A stretch of 7,134 bases of DNA from Nitrososphaerales archaeon (GTDB taxonomy: Archaea; Thermoproteota; Nitrososphaeria; Conexivisphaerales; UBA164), in assembly GCA_023256405.1 (NCBI GenBank), contig JAGDXK010000006.1:1-7134 (forward strand), written 5' to 3'. The notes beneath the pieces were generated by a model. That model was not told the origin of the DNA. It saw only the letters and a list, made by a program, of their open reading frames with translations, and searched no databases. This document shows, in pieces, positions 1-5,478 of this stretch (positions are counted from its first letter, which is position 1; each line of letters starts with the position of its first letter). Made by a program: the position numbers and the translations under genes.

Positions 1-1
1 T

Positions 2-91
2 GAAGATTATCTGGAAAAAATATTAAGGGTATTTCATGAGGCTGTGAGAATTACAATTAGTAAAAGCCTCGCCCTTTCAGGGCGGGGATGA
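2..91 (+). CDS. Possible C-terminal tail of an upstream protein (partial, unidentified)
   Basis: This frame is open from the window edge to a TGA at 89-91, giving about 29 residues; the other two plus frames stop earlier. The first half (EDYLEKILRVFHEAVRITIS) looks like ordinary amphipathic helical protein sequence. The last nine residues (KSLALSGRG) are encoded by the GC-rich palindromic repeat, which also leads into the stop codon, much as a related repeat does at the end of bpsA. I do not recognise the family, and the frame could be open by chance over this short distance. The same frame reopens after the stop for 33 more codons to a TAG at 191-193, without recognisable similarity. Confidence 0.35.
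   Translation, partial: EDYLEKILRVFHEAVRITISKSLALSGRG
57..90 (+). repeat. Palindromic repeat, copy 1 (TnpB-element-end-like)
   Basis: Bases 67-75 (CCTCGCCCT) pair with 79-87 (AGGGCGGGG) to form a 9-bp stem with a 3-nt loop and one G-T pair. Bases 57-76 match 5439-5458 at 18 of 20 positions, so the similarity extends upstream of the stem. Palindromes of this kind are known to me at the ends of IS200/IS605-IS1341 (TnpB) elements in thermophilic archaea; that link is from memory, not from a search. Copy 1 has ATGATCG after the stem, where the other two copies have AGGAGGTC, so it may be the opposite end of an element or a diverged copy. Confidence 0.6.
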
Positions 92-155
92 TCGAAGCGC
101 GGAACACTTACAAAGGCAGAAAGCTTCTTCGTTCACGACGGAGATGGAAACAACG

Positions 156-164
156 TTTATATAT
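156..164 (+). promoter_or_regulatory. TATA box candidate upstream of the omegaRNA-like leader
   Basis: TTTATATAT at 156-164 is a good archaeal TATA box. A start about 25 nt downstream would fall near 185-188, which is where the structured sequence at 186-260 begins. It could therefore drive a structured RNA that reads through into the acyltransferase gene with a leader of about 80 nt. No other strong TATA box is evident between here and 266. Confidence 0.45.
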
Positions 165-232
165 GTCATGCCAGATATTTTAAGACCGAGTAGCTCCCTT
201 TAAAGGGGAGTAACTCTTGAGACCTCGGGAAC

Positions 233-260
233 CCTAGCCCTTAAGAGCGGGGAGGAGGTC
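233..260 (+). repeat. Palindromic repeat, copy 2 (right-end type)
   Basis: This 28-bp stretch matches 5449-5476 at 25 of 28 positions, with differences only at 236, 243 and 246. The stem is imperfect: 233-235 pair with 250-252 and 237-238 with 247-248. The trailing AGGAGGTC is identical to copy 3 and serves as the ribosome binding site of the next gene. Confidence 0.65.
254..259 (+). promoter_or_regulatory. Shine-Dalgarno site of the acyltransferase gene, provided by the repeat
   Basis: GGAGGT at 254-259 lies 6 nt before the ATG at 266, ideal for an archaeal ribosome binding site, and supports that start. It belongs to the conserved end of the palindromic repeat. It can pair with GACCTC at 221-226, which would hide it. 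Confidence 0.7.
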
Positions 261-265
261 AGGCC

Positions 266-751
266 ATGGGAAACGTAATAAACTTCATAGGGGAGAACGT
301 GAAGATTGGCAGGAATGTAAAGATCTGGAACTTTGCATACGTTGGAAATAACACGGTCATAGGGGACAACGTCGTCATTGGTTCTCTCGCGCATGTGGAT
401 TACAACGTAAAGATAGGCAACAACGTCAGGATAGAGGGGTTGGTGTACATAGCGCCTCTCACCGAAATAGGGAACGACGTATTTATAGGGCCTGCTGCTG
501 TGATAACGAACGACCCCTATCCGCCAAGCAGGAGGCTCGCAGGAGTGAGGATCATGGACGGAGCCGTGATAGGCGGAAGAGCTGTTATAAAGGCCGGCGT
601 AAGGATAGGCAGGAGGGCCGTGGTAGGCATGGGAGCCGTAGTTACAAAGGACGTGCCAGATGATACGGTGGTGGTTGGCGTCCCTGCAAGGCCTCTGTAC
701 AGCAGGGATGAATACGATAAAAGGAGGTCAATCTGGGAAAGCGGAGTTTAG
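266..751 (+). CDS. Hexapeptide-repeat (left-handed beta-helix) acyltransferase, WbpD/WlbB-like
   Basis: The 161-residue protein is almost entirely imperfect hexapeptide repeats of the [IV]-G-x-[ND]-V-x type (about residues 10-80 and 100-130), the signature of trimeric left-handed beta-helix acyltransferases. The order DVFIGPAAVITND (71-83), a short loop with PYPPSRR, IGGRAVIKAGVRIG, GAVVTKDVPDD and VVVGVPARP (136-143) follows the WbpD/WlbB group. Those enzymes transfer an acetyl group from acetyl-CoA to an amino sugar nucleotide for surface or N-linked glycans. No signal peptide or membrane segment is present, so it should be cytosolic. The ATG has a strong ribosome binding site. The neighbours do not reveal the sugar substrate, since the rest of the window is heme and polyamine genes. 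The exact substrate is uncertain; the fold and acyltransferase role are not. Confidence 0.85.
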   Translation: MGNVINFIGENVKIGRNVKIWNFAYVGNNTVIGDNVVIGSLAHVDYNVKIGNNVRIEGLVYIAPLTEIGNDVFIGPAAVITNDPYPPSRRLAGVRIMDGAVIGGRAVIKAGVRIGRRAVVGMGAVVTKDVPDDTVVVGVPARPLYSRDEYDKRRSIWESGV

Positions 752-1435
752 CTATGAAATTGCATTTAATATAACCTGACGAACCTCCTCAGCGGTTAAA
801 GCGATTGTTTTTCTGGCTTCAAGCTCATACCTCGTTTCAGCGTTCTCCAGAAGGAACCCTACTATGGCAAAGAACGCCTGATCCTGAGCCTGGGATGGAG
901 AAGGCCCCAGCCATCCAGGCCTGCTGCTCAGGAAGCACACGTCATACTCCTTGCCCGTTAACCTGCTGAGCTTGCTCCTAAACCTGGCGATCTTTTCCTG
1001 ATACTGCATGTCGTTAACCGGTGCGCTGTGAAAAGTTAAAATGACGCTTCCTGACACCTGCTCAAGCTTCCTCGCCCAGATTTCAGTAAACACAGATATG
1101 TCACCAAGCTCGAGCACGCGCGAGATCCCCCTGCTTTTTATGTAGTTAATGGTCTGCGTGCTGAGAAAAGGTACAAGAGAAACGTATAAATGACAATCAC
1201 CGACATCCCATATGTAAGGAGGCAGGAACAGATATCCAATTTTTATCTCGCTCTCCAAGCTAATGGAGCTTATGATCTCCCTGTACTTGGAGTCGACGTC
1301 GCTGAAGCCAACTCTAGCGTACATCTCGATGGCTTTTTCATAATTTCTCATTCCCAGGTTATGGGATAGCAGCACAACCTCTTCAAAGCTTCTTGGATAT
1401 CCAAAGTCAAAGAGACAGACAGGTCTGTTTACCAT
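752..1435 (-). CDS. hemH: Compact, divergent ferrochelatase (HemH/CpfC-like)
   Basis: Ferrochelatase inserts Fe2+ into protoporphyrin IX or coproporphyrin III. This 227-residue protein is weakly similar but keeps the landmarks in order. The N-terminus (VCLFDFGYPRSFEEV, 6-20) matches the family's VLLxNxGxP strand and loop. TFHSAP (134-139) aligns with the catalytic SAHSLP motif, with His136 in place of the active-site histidine. SSRPGWLGPS (170-179) matches the QSxxGPxxWLxP segment. GFLLENAETRYELE (193-206) matches GFxxDHLExLYDxD, with Glu200 as the catalytic glutamate. It is about 80-120 residues shorter than usual; much of the N-terminal domain looks reduced. Being the last gene of a hemDBLEH run supports the role strongly. 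It starts 6 nt after hemE, with GAGGATC upstream, and its stop codon abuts the stop of the convergent acyltransferase gene. A cobalt or nickel chelatase of the same fold is the main alternative. Confidence 0.72.
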   Translation of the reverse strand: MVNRPVCLFDFGYPRSFEEVVLLSHNLGMRNYEKAIEMYARVGFSDVDSKYREIISSISLESEIKIGYLFLPPYIWDVGDCHLYVSLVPFLSTQTINYIKSRGISRVLELGDISVFTEIWARKLEQVSGSVILTFHSAPVNDMQYQEKIARFRSKLSRLTGKEYDVCFLSSRPGWLGPSPSQAQDQAFFAIVGFLLENAETRYELEARKTIALTAEEVRQVILNAIS

Positions 1436-1441
1436 AACGCG

Positions 1442-2431
1442 TCAGATCCTCTTCCACTTTCTTACATAGAGAGCAAGCTCTTTCAGGTTTTCTGGAGGCG
1501 TTCCAGGGATGACGCCATGCCCCAGGCTAAATATGTAACGATCCCTCCGTGGAACGCTCTGAATGACCCTTTCAGCCTCCCTGTACATGGCATCTCCTCC
1601 TACGAGCGCGTAGAATGGATCCATGTTGCCCTGGAGCCCCACTCTTCCACCTGAAATTCTGTAAAGCTCCCCCATGTTGCAGTTCCAGTCAACGCTCAAA
1701 TAACCTTCGTAGCCAGAGGTAGCTAAAGACCTGAGGATGGCGTTGCAGTTTCTGCAAAAATAAATTATCCTTTTTACAGAACTTGCTTCTTCCATCAAAA
1801 CCTTCAAAAGCGACTTAACATATGCGTCTGCCAGCCCTCCGGAAAGGCTTCCGACCCAGCTGTCGAATATCTGAAACCCATCGGCCCCAGCTTCAAGCTC
1901 AAACTTCAACAGGCTCTTGAGCATCCCAAACAAAGCTCCGGCTGCTCTATCATAGTTTTCAAGAAGGTATTTCTTGGTGGCTGTTTTATCTCTGCTTCCG
2001 TCGTTCAGTATATACGTCAGAACGGTAAAAGGCCCGCCTGCAAACCCGATAACCTTAAGGCCCTTAGATTTAAGAACCCTTATCTGTTCCTTTATTGGCC
2101 ACCATTTTCTTTCATCGGGAGCTGAAGCACGGCTGATTATTTCATCTGGATCTTCAAGAAAATAGGGTCCGTAACCTTTCTTCAGCCTTACGCTGAATCC
2201 CTGAAGCTCGAAGGGCGTGGTTATATCCATGAAGATTATGGATGCGCTTACTCCTAGCGCTATGACTGGCGCAGCAGCTATTTCAGCAGCCCTTTCAGGG
2301 TCCTCAGCGATCTCAGTTATCCACCTTTCTTCGATCTCTCTGGAAAGCTCTGGATTGCCCCGTCCGGCCTGCCTCATGAACCAGACCGGCACCTCACCGC
2401 TTAGGGATAGCTCCTCAGATAGGTCATTCAT
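1442..2431 (-). CDS. hemE: Uroporphyrinogen decarboxylase
   Basis: HemE removes four acetate carboxyls from uroporphyrinogen III to give coproporphyrinogen III. From the ATG at 2431 the product is 329 residues, shorter than the usual ~340-355. Family motifs are clear: PVWFMRQAGR (15-24) with both substrate-binding arginines, FMDITTPFELQG (67-78) with catalytic Asp69, GFAGGPFTVLTY (129-140) with Tyr140, QIFDSWVGSLS (187-197), LQGNMDP (266-272) and GHGVIPGTPPENL (304-316) with His305. The frame extends upstream to a TTG at 2467, but those 12 residues are unlike the family and would overlap hemL by 44 nt. The ATG at 2431 overlaps hemL by only 8 nt. Unusual is CRNCN (226-230), where bacterial enzymes usually have a glycine-rich KGxG-type sequence, together with Cys251. 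It is the fourth gene of the heme operon. Confidence 0.92.
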   Translation of the reverse strand: MNDLSEELSLSGEVPVWFMRQAGRGNPELSREIEERWITEIAEDPERAAEIAAAPVIALGVSASIIFMDITTPFELQGFSVRLKKGYGPYFLEDPDEIISRASAPDERKWWPIKEQIRVLKSKGLKVIGFAGGPFTVLTYILNDGSRDKTATKKYLLENYDRAAGALFGMLKSLLKFELEAGADGFQIFDSWVGSLSGGLADAYVKSLLKVLMEEASSVKRIIYFCRNCNAILRSLATSGYEGYLSVDWNCNMGELYRISGGRVGLQGNMDPFYALVGGDAMYREAERVIQSVPRRDRYIFSLGHGVIPGTPPENLKELALYVRKWKRI

Positions 2432-3716
2432 TTCCGAGCGCCTGCAGGGATTTTTCAAACGCCTCAAGCGTTACTTTTAGGTCGATCTCAGTGTGTGCCA
2501 GCGTGAAGAACATGCTTTCAAATGCCGACGGCGGGATCAGCACGCCGCTATCCAGCATTTTCCAGAAATACTCAGCAAACCTTGCAGGTACCTTGATGTC
2601 GGAGTATTTTTCAACTCTCTCCGCTCCAAAGAAAACGGACATCATCGACCCCACACGGTTTATCACCCCTTTGATGCCATATGATTTCATAATTTTGCTC
2701 ATTCCGTCCTCAAGCCTTGCGCCGTAGCTTTCAAGTTTATCGTATTTATCCCTAGTCAGCTTTCTGAGCGCAGCAAGACCAGCTGCAGCTGCAACGGGAT
2801 TTCCTGCAAGAGTTCCAGCCTGATAGACAGGACCCTCAGGGGCGAGCTTTCTCATTATGTCCTTTCTTCCTGCTATAGCTGCAAGGGGCATCCCTCCCCC
2901 AACAACCTTTCCCAAAAGCGTTAAATCGGGCATTACCCTATAGAGCTCCTGTGCTCCCCCATATGAAACCCTGAAGCCAGTTATCACTTCGTCAAAGACT
3001 AGAACACAGCCAAGGCCGTCGCATGTCTCCCTTAGCACATTCAGAAAGTCGCCCTTTGGCTTTACAACTCCCATGTTACCAGCTATCGGCTCAACGATTA
3101 TGCCTGCCAGATCCTCCCTGTTCTCCTTAGCTGCCTTTATAACGCCCTCCGTATCGTTGTAATCGACAACTATGGTGTCCATCACGCACCCACCTGTTGT
3201 TCCGGCCGAAGTTGGCAGCGAGTATGTAGCAAGCCCAGAGCCGGCCTTGACAAGAAATGGATCAAAGTGGCCGTGATAATTTCCTATGAACTTTATCACC
3301 TTGTTCCTGTTGGTGAAGCCTCTCAGGAGCCTTAAGGCTGTCATAGCGGCTTCTGTGCCGGAGTTTACGAGCCTGACCATTTCGGCGCTTGGCACTCTTC
3401 TGGTGATCTCCTCAGCTAGCTCTATTTCATACATATTGGTAAACCCAAAAGTAGTACCTTTGGAGGAAGCCTCCCTGATGGCGCTCAGTATATCATCGTC
3501 AGCGTGACCATGAATTATGGCCCCCCATGAAGCAACGTAATCAACGTATTCGTTGCCGTCAACATCGTATATCTTAGAGCCCTTCGCCCTTTCTATTATG
3601 ATGGGATTCCCGCCAACGCTTTTGAACGCTCTCACAGGACTGTTAACTCCTCCAACGAGAAGATCCCTTGCCCTTTCAAAAAGTTCCCCTGACCTATTCC
3701 GTTTCATCTGGATCAC
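2424..3716 (-). CDS. hemL: Glutamate-1-semialdehyde 2,1-aminomutase
   Basis: HemL is the PLP-dependent enzyme that converts glutamate-1-semialdehyde to 5-aminolevulinate, the committed tetrapyrrole precursor in the C5 pathway. The 430 residues have family-typical length and motifs: LVGGVNSPVRAF (20-31), DVDGNEYVDY (51-60), NSGTEA (118-123), FIGNYHGHFD (143-152), FDEVITGFR (241-249) with the cofactor-binding Asp242, LGKVVGGGMPLAA (268-280) with the Schiff-base Lys270, and AGTLAGNP (300-307). The start is either the GTG at 3716, which overlaps the hemB stop as GTGA, or the ATG three codons later at 3707, whose N-terminus better matches homologues. Both imply translational coupling to hemB. Its partner, glutamyl-tRNA reductase (HemA), is not in this window. 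Confidence 0.95.
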   Translation of the reverse strand: MIQMKRNRSGELFERARDLLVGGVNSPVRAFKSVGGNPIIIERAKGSKIYDVDGNEYVDYVASWGAIIHGHADDDILSAIREASSKGTTFGFTNMYEIELAEEITRRVPSAEMVRLVNSGTEAAMTALRLLRGFTNRNKVIKFIGNYHGHFDPFLVKAGSGLATYSLPTSAGTTGGCVMDTIVVDYNDTEGVIKAAKENREDLAGIIVEPIAGNMGVVKPKGDFLNVLRETCDGLGCVLVFDEVITGFRVSYGGAQELYRVMPDLTLLGKVVGGGMPLAAIAGRKDIMRKLAPEGPVYQAGTLAGNPVAAAAGLAALRKLTRDKYDKLESYGARLEDGMSKIMKSYGIKGVINRVGSMMSVFFGAERVEKYSDIKVPARFAEYFWKMLDSGVLIPPSAFESMFFTLAHTEIDLKVTLEAFEKSLQALGNE

Positions 3717-4696
3717 TTTATCAGATCTGCAAGATGCATGGCGTGATATGTAATTATGATATCTGCACCAGCCCTCCTGAGGGCCGTCATGTATTCGATC
3801 AGAACCTGATCTTCATCTAACCAGCCATTCCTGGAGGCGGCCCTGAGCATGCTGTATTCGCCGCTCACGCTGTAAGCCGCTATAGGAACCAGAAATCTCT
3901 CCTTAGCCCTGCTTATTATATCAAGATAGAAAAGCGCAGGCTTTACCATCACGATGTCAGCCCCCTCCTTTATGTCCAGCTCTATCTCTCTTAGGGCGGT
4001 CCTTAAGCTCCTGTAATCCATCTGATACGATTTCCTGTCCCCGAACTGTGGCTTGGAGTCTGCCGCTTCCCTGAACGGCCCATAGAGCGATGACGCAAAC
4101 TTGGATGAATATGACATAATTATTAAGTCTTTGAAGCCGTTTCTATCCAGAGCCTCCCTAATTGCCTTTACCTGTCCATCCATCATCGCGCTTGGGGCTA
4201 CTATGTCCGCGCCCGCCTTCGCGTATGCAACTGCGGCCCTTGAGAGGTAGGGAAGGGTCGCATCATTGTCCACCTGTCCGTTTATTACTATTCCACAGTG
4301 CCCATGGCTCGTGTACTCGCACAGGCAAACATCAGTTATAACTACAGAGTCAGGATAGTCTTTTTTTATTGCTCTAACAGCTGCAGGTATTATGCCGCTG
4401 TCGCTGTATGCCTCACTGCCGTATTCGTCCTTATGTGATGCGACGCCGAACAGGAGATAGGCCCTGATGCCCTTCTCCAGGCCCCTTCCGACGTACTTGA
4501 CAGCGCGATCAACTGTCATGCGATATATGCCAGGCATGCTCCTTATCTCCAGCTCCTCATTGCTGCCATGCATGACGAAAATTGGCTGAACGAGGTTTGA
4601 TCTGGTCAGGGAAACCTCAGCTACAAGATCCCTTATGGCCTGGTTTTTTCTAAGCCTCCTTTCCCTTACACGGGGAAATATCTCATACTCCTCCAT
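3713..4696 (-). CDS. hemB: Porphobilinogen synthase (delta-aminolevulinate dehydratase)
   Basis: HemB condenses two 5-aminolevulinate molecules into porphobilinogen in the cytosol. The 327-residue protein has standard length. The metal-site segment DVCLCEYTSHGHCG (122-135) has all three cysteines (124, 126, 134), so it looks like the zinc-dependent type and not the cysteine-free magnesium type. The two active-site lysines are Lys199 in MSYSSKFASSLYGPFR (194-209) and Lys252 in MVKPALFYLD (250-259). Also present are QPIFV (37-41), YSVSGEYSM (275-283) and the C-terminal RRAGADIIITYHA. The ATG at 4696 lies inside the end of hemD (14-nt overlap), with GAGGT about 9 nt upstream, and the stop overlaps the possible hemL GTG, so the three genes are translationally linked. 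Confidence 0.96.
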   Translation of the reverse strand: MEEYEIFPRVRERRLRKNQAIRDLVAEVSLTRSNLVQPIFVMHGSNEELEIRSMPGIYRMTVDRAVKYVGRGLEKGIRAYLLFGVASHKDEYGSEAYSDSGIIPAAVRAIKKDYPDSVVITDVCLCEYTSHGHCGIVINGQVDNDATLPYLSRAAVAYAKAGADIVAPSAMMDGQVKAIREALDRNGFKDLIIMSYSSKFASSLYGPFREAADSKPQFGDRKSYQMDYRSLRTALREIELDIKEGADIVMVKPALFYLDIISRAKERFLVPIAAYSVSGEYSMLRAASRNGWLDEDQVLIEYMTALRRAGADIIITYHAMHLADLIK

Positions 4697-5396
4697 TCTT
4701 TAGCGACCTCAGCTCCTCAAATATCTCCTCATACGTATAAACTTTGGGAACGAAGAGTATCCTGTACCCCAGCCTTGTGCACTCATTCAGCGTCTTAGGG
4801 CCAATTGGCACCGCGTACAGGTTTGCTGGCCTGACTTCTCTTGAGAGCTCAGCAAAGGTCCTGACGATTTCTGAGCTTCCAAATATAACTATATCATTAT
4901 CTGAGACTTCCCTTATCGGTTTTCTTCTCTTCACGTTCTCGTACGCGTTTATTCTTCTAACTATAAATCCTCTCTTTGATAGCGCCTCCTCCAGTTCGCT
5001 ACCTCCCTCCTTAGATCTAACGGTTAGGACCCTTTTTCCAGCTTCAGCCGGAAGCTCATCAGCCAAGGCTGATGTCGTATAATTTTCGGGCAGGAAGTCC
5101 ACGCCAATTCCGAACCTCTTTAGCGAGCTGTAAGTCCCAGGCCCAACCGCGGCCACCTTTACGTTGAGCAGAAGATGAAAAAGGCCTCCTGACATCACCT
5201 CTTCAGCAAAGGTTTTGGCGCCATAACCTGATGTAAAGACGATCCAGTCAAAGCCCTCCTTTAGCGTGTTTCTGAGGTCCAGCTTCCTTTTTCTCTGTCT
5301 GAGCAAAACAAGTATTCTAACCCTTAGGCCGTAAGTCTCAGCAATCGCTCTTACCTTCGGAGCGGATTCCTGGGAAACTGCGGCGAAGATCCTCAA
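4683..5396 (-). CDS. hemD: Uroporphyrinogen-III synthase, probable TTG start
   Basis: HemD cyclises hydroxymethylbilane with inversion of ring D to give uroporphyrinogen III. The family is poorly conserved, but the landmarks are present in order over 237 residues: FDWIVFTSGYGAKTF (49-63), VAAVGPGTYSSLKRFGIGVDFLP (81-103), VLTVRSKEGGSELEEALSKRG (about 123-143), NAYENV (150-155), DIVIFGSSEIVRTF (about 168-181) and AVPIGPKTLNECTRLGY. The family's conserved tyrosine is probably that in NAYENV. The only start codon between the upstream in-frame TAG at 5412-5414 and the conserved N-terminus is TTG at 5396. A TATA box about 27 nt upstream puts the transcript start almost on this codon, so the mRNA is probably leaderless. 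It is the first gene of the heme operon. Confidence 0.88.
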   Translation of the reverse strand: MRIFAAVSQESAPKVRAIAETYGLRVRILVLLRQRKRKLDLRNTLKEGFDWIVFTSGYGAKTFAEEVMSGGLFHLLLNVKVAAVGPGTYSSLKRFGIGVDFLPENYTTSALADELPAEAGKRVLTVRSKEGGSELEEALSKRGFIVRRINAYENVKRRKPIREVSDNDIVIFGSSEIVRTFAELSREVRPANLYAVPIGPKTLNECTRLGYRILFVPKVYTYEEIFEELRSLKNGGV

Positions 5397-5420
5397 CCAG
5401 TGAGTACTGTGCTAGTAGGC

Positions 5421-5430
5421 TATAAATTAC
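5421..5430 (-). promoter_or_regulatory. Heme operon promoter (TATA box, leaderless start)
   Basis: On the minus strand, TTTATA (5426-5421) follows a purine-rich stretch (AGTAAAAGTAA) that fits the archaeal BRE. Initiation about 25 nt downstream falls at 5396-5400, at or next to the hemD TTG codon. All five hem genes overlap or nearly touch, so this is probably the main promoter for them all. Confidence 0.6.
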
Positions 5431-5438
5431 TTTTACTA

Positions 5439-5478
5439 TTAGTGAAAACCTCGCCCTTCAGTGCGGGGAGGAGGTCGG
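5439..5478 (-). repeat. Palindromic repeat, copy 3, forming the 3' end of bpsA
   Basis: Bases 5449-5476 match copy 2 (25 of 28), while 5439-5458 match copy 1 (18 of 20), so this copy looks like a left-end-type 5' half joined to a right-end-type 3' half. A 6-bp stem forms between 5449-5454 and 5463-5468. Read on the bpsA strand it encodes the last 12 residues and TAA stop of BpsA. The minus-strand hairpin is followed by GGTTTTCAC, so it may also act as a weak terminator between bpsA and the hemD promoter. Confidence 0.65.

Larger units (their letters stand above)
57..260 (+). mobile_element. Putative tnpB-less IS200/IS605-type remnant or MITE-like element
   Basis: Two related palindromic sequences (57-90 and 233-260) bracket about 200 bp with no recognisable gene. 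The inner part from 186 on resembles the structured 3' end of a TnpB element. One reading is a miniature element with a left-end and a right-end hairpin that keeps the guide-RNA region and has lost tnpB. No transposase residue pattern is visible inside. The boundaries are approximate, since elements of this family lack terminal inverted repeats and target duplications. An alternative is two independent solo ends. Confidence 0.35.
186..260 (+). ncRNA. omegaRNA-like structured leader (TnpB right-end type), orphan
   Basis: Several helices can be drawn. CCGAG (186-190) pairs with CTCGG (224-228) and encloses a 7-bp hairpin (194-200 with 204-210). A second, imperfect hairpin spans 233-252. GACCTC (221-226) is perfectly complementary to GAGGTC (255-260). 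The order of a TCCC/GGGG hairpin, a GACCTCG segment, a GCCC/GCGGGG palindrome and a terminal GGAGGAGGTC resembles the guide-RNA scaffold encoded at the right end of archaeal TnpB elements. In such RNAs the guide is whatever follows the element end, here about 261-280, over the acyltransferase start codon. No tnpB is present, so any function would need a protein supplied in trans. Alternatively it is only a structured 5' leader. Confidence 0.4.

Noticed and set aside
92..193. Continuation of the left-edge frame as a tnpB remnant
   Set aside because: The 33 codons show no TnpB zinc-ribbon or RuvC residues, and no cysteine pair, so coding origin cannot be supported.
57..260. CRISPR array
   Set aside because: The palindromic copies are only three across 5 kb, imperfect, and not regularly spaced, with no adjacent cas genes.
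200..394. 64-residue minus-strand open frame overlapping the acyltransferase start
   Set aside because: It lies antisense to the structured leader and a well-supported coding sequence, has no recognisable motif and no ribosome binding site.
2217..2480. Plus-strand open frame across the hemL-hemE junction
   Set aside because: It is antisense to two conserved enzymes and has no family signature.
4744..5082. 112-residue plus-strand open frame opposite hemD
   Set aside because: It is a shadow of hemD: the minus-strand frame has clear family motifs, whereas this frame reads as hydrophobic antisense sequence.
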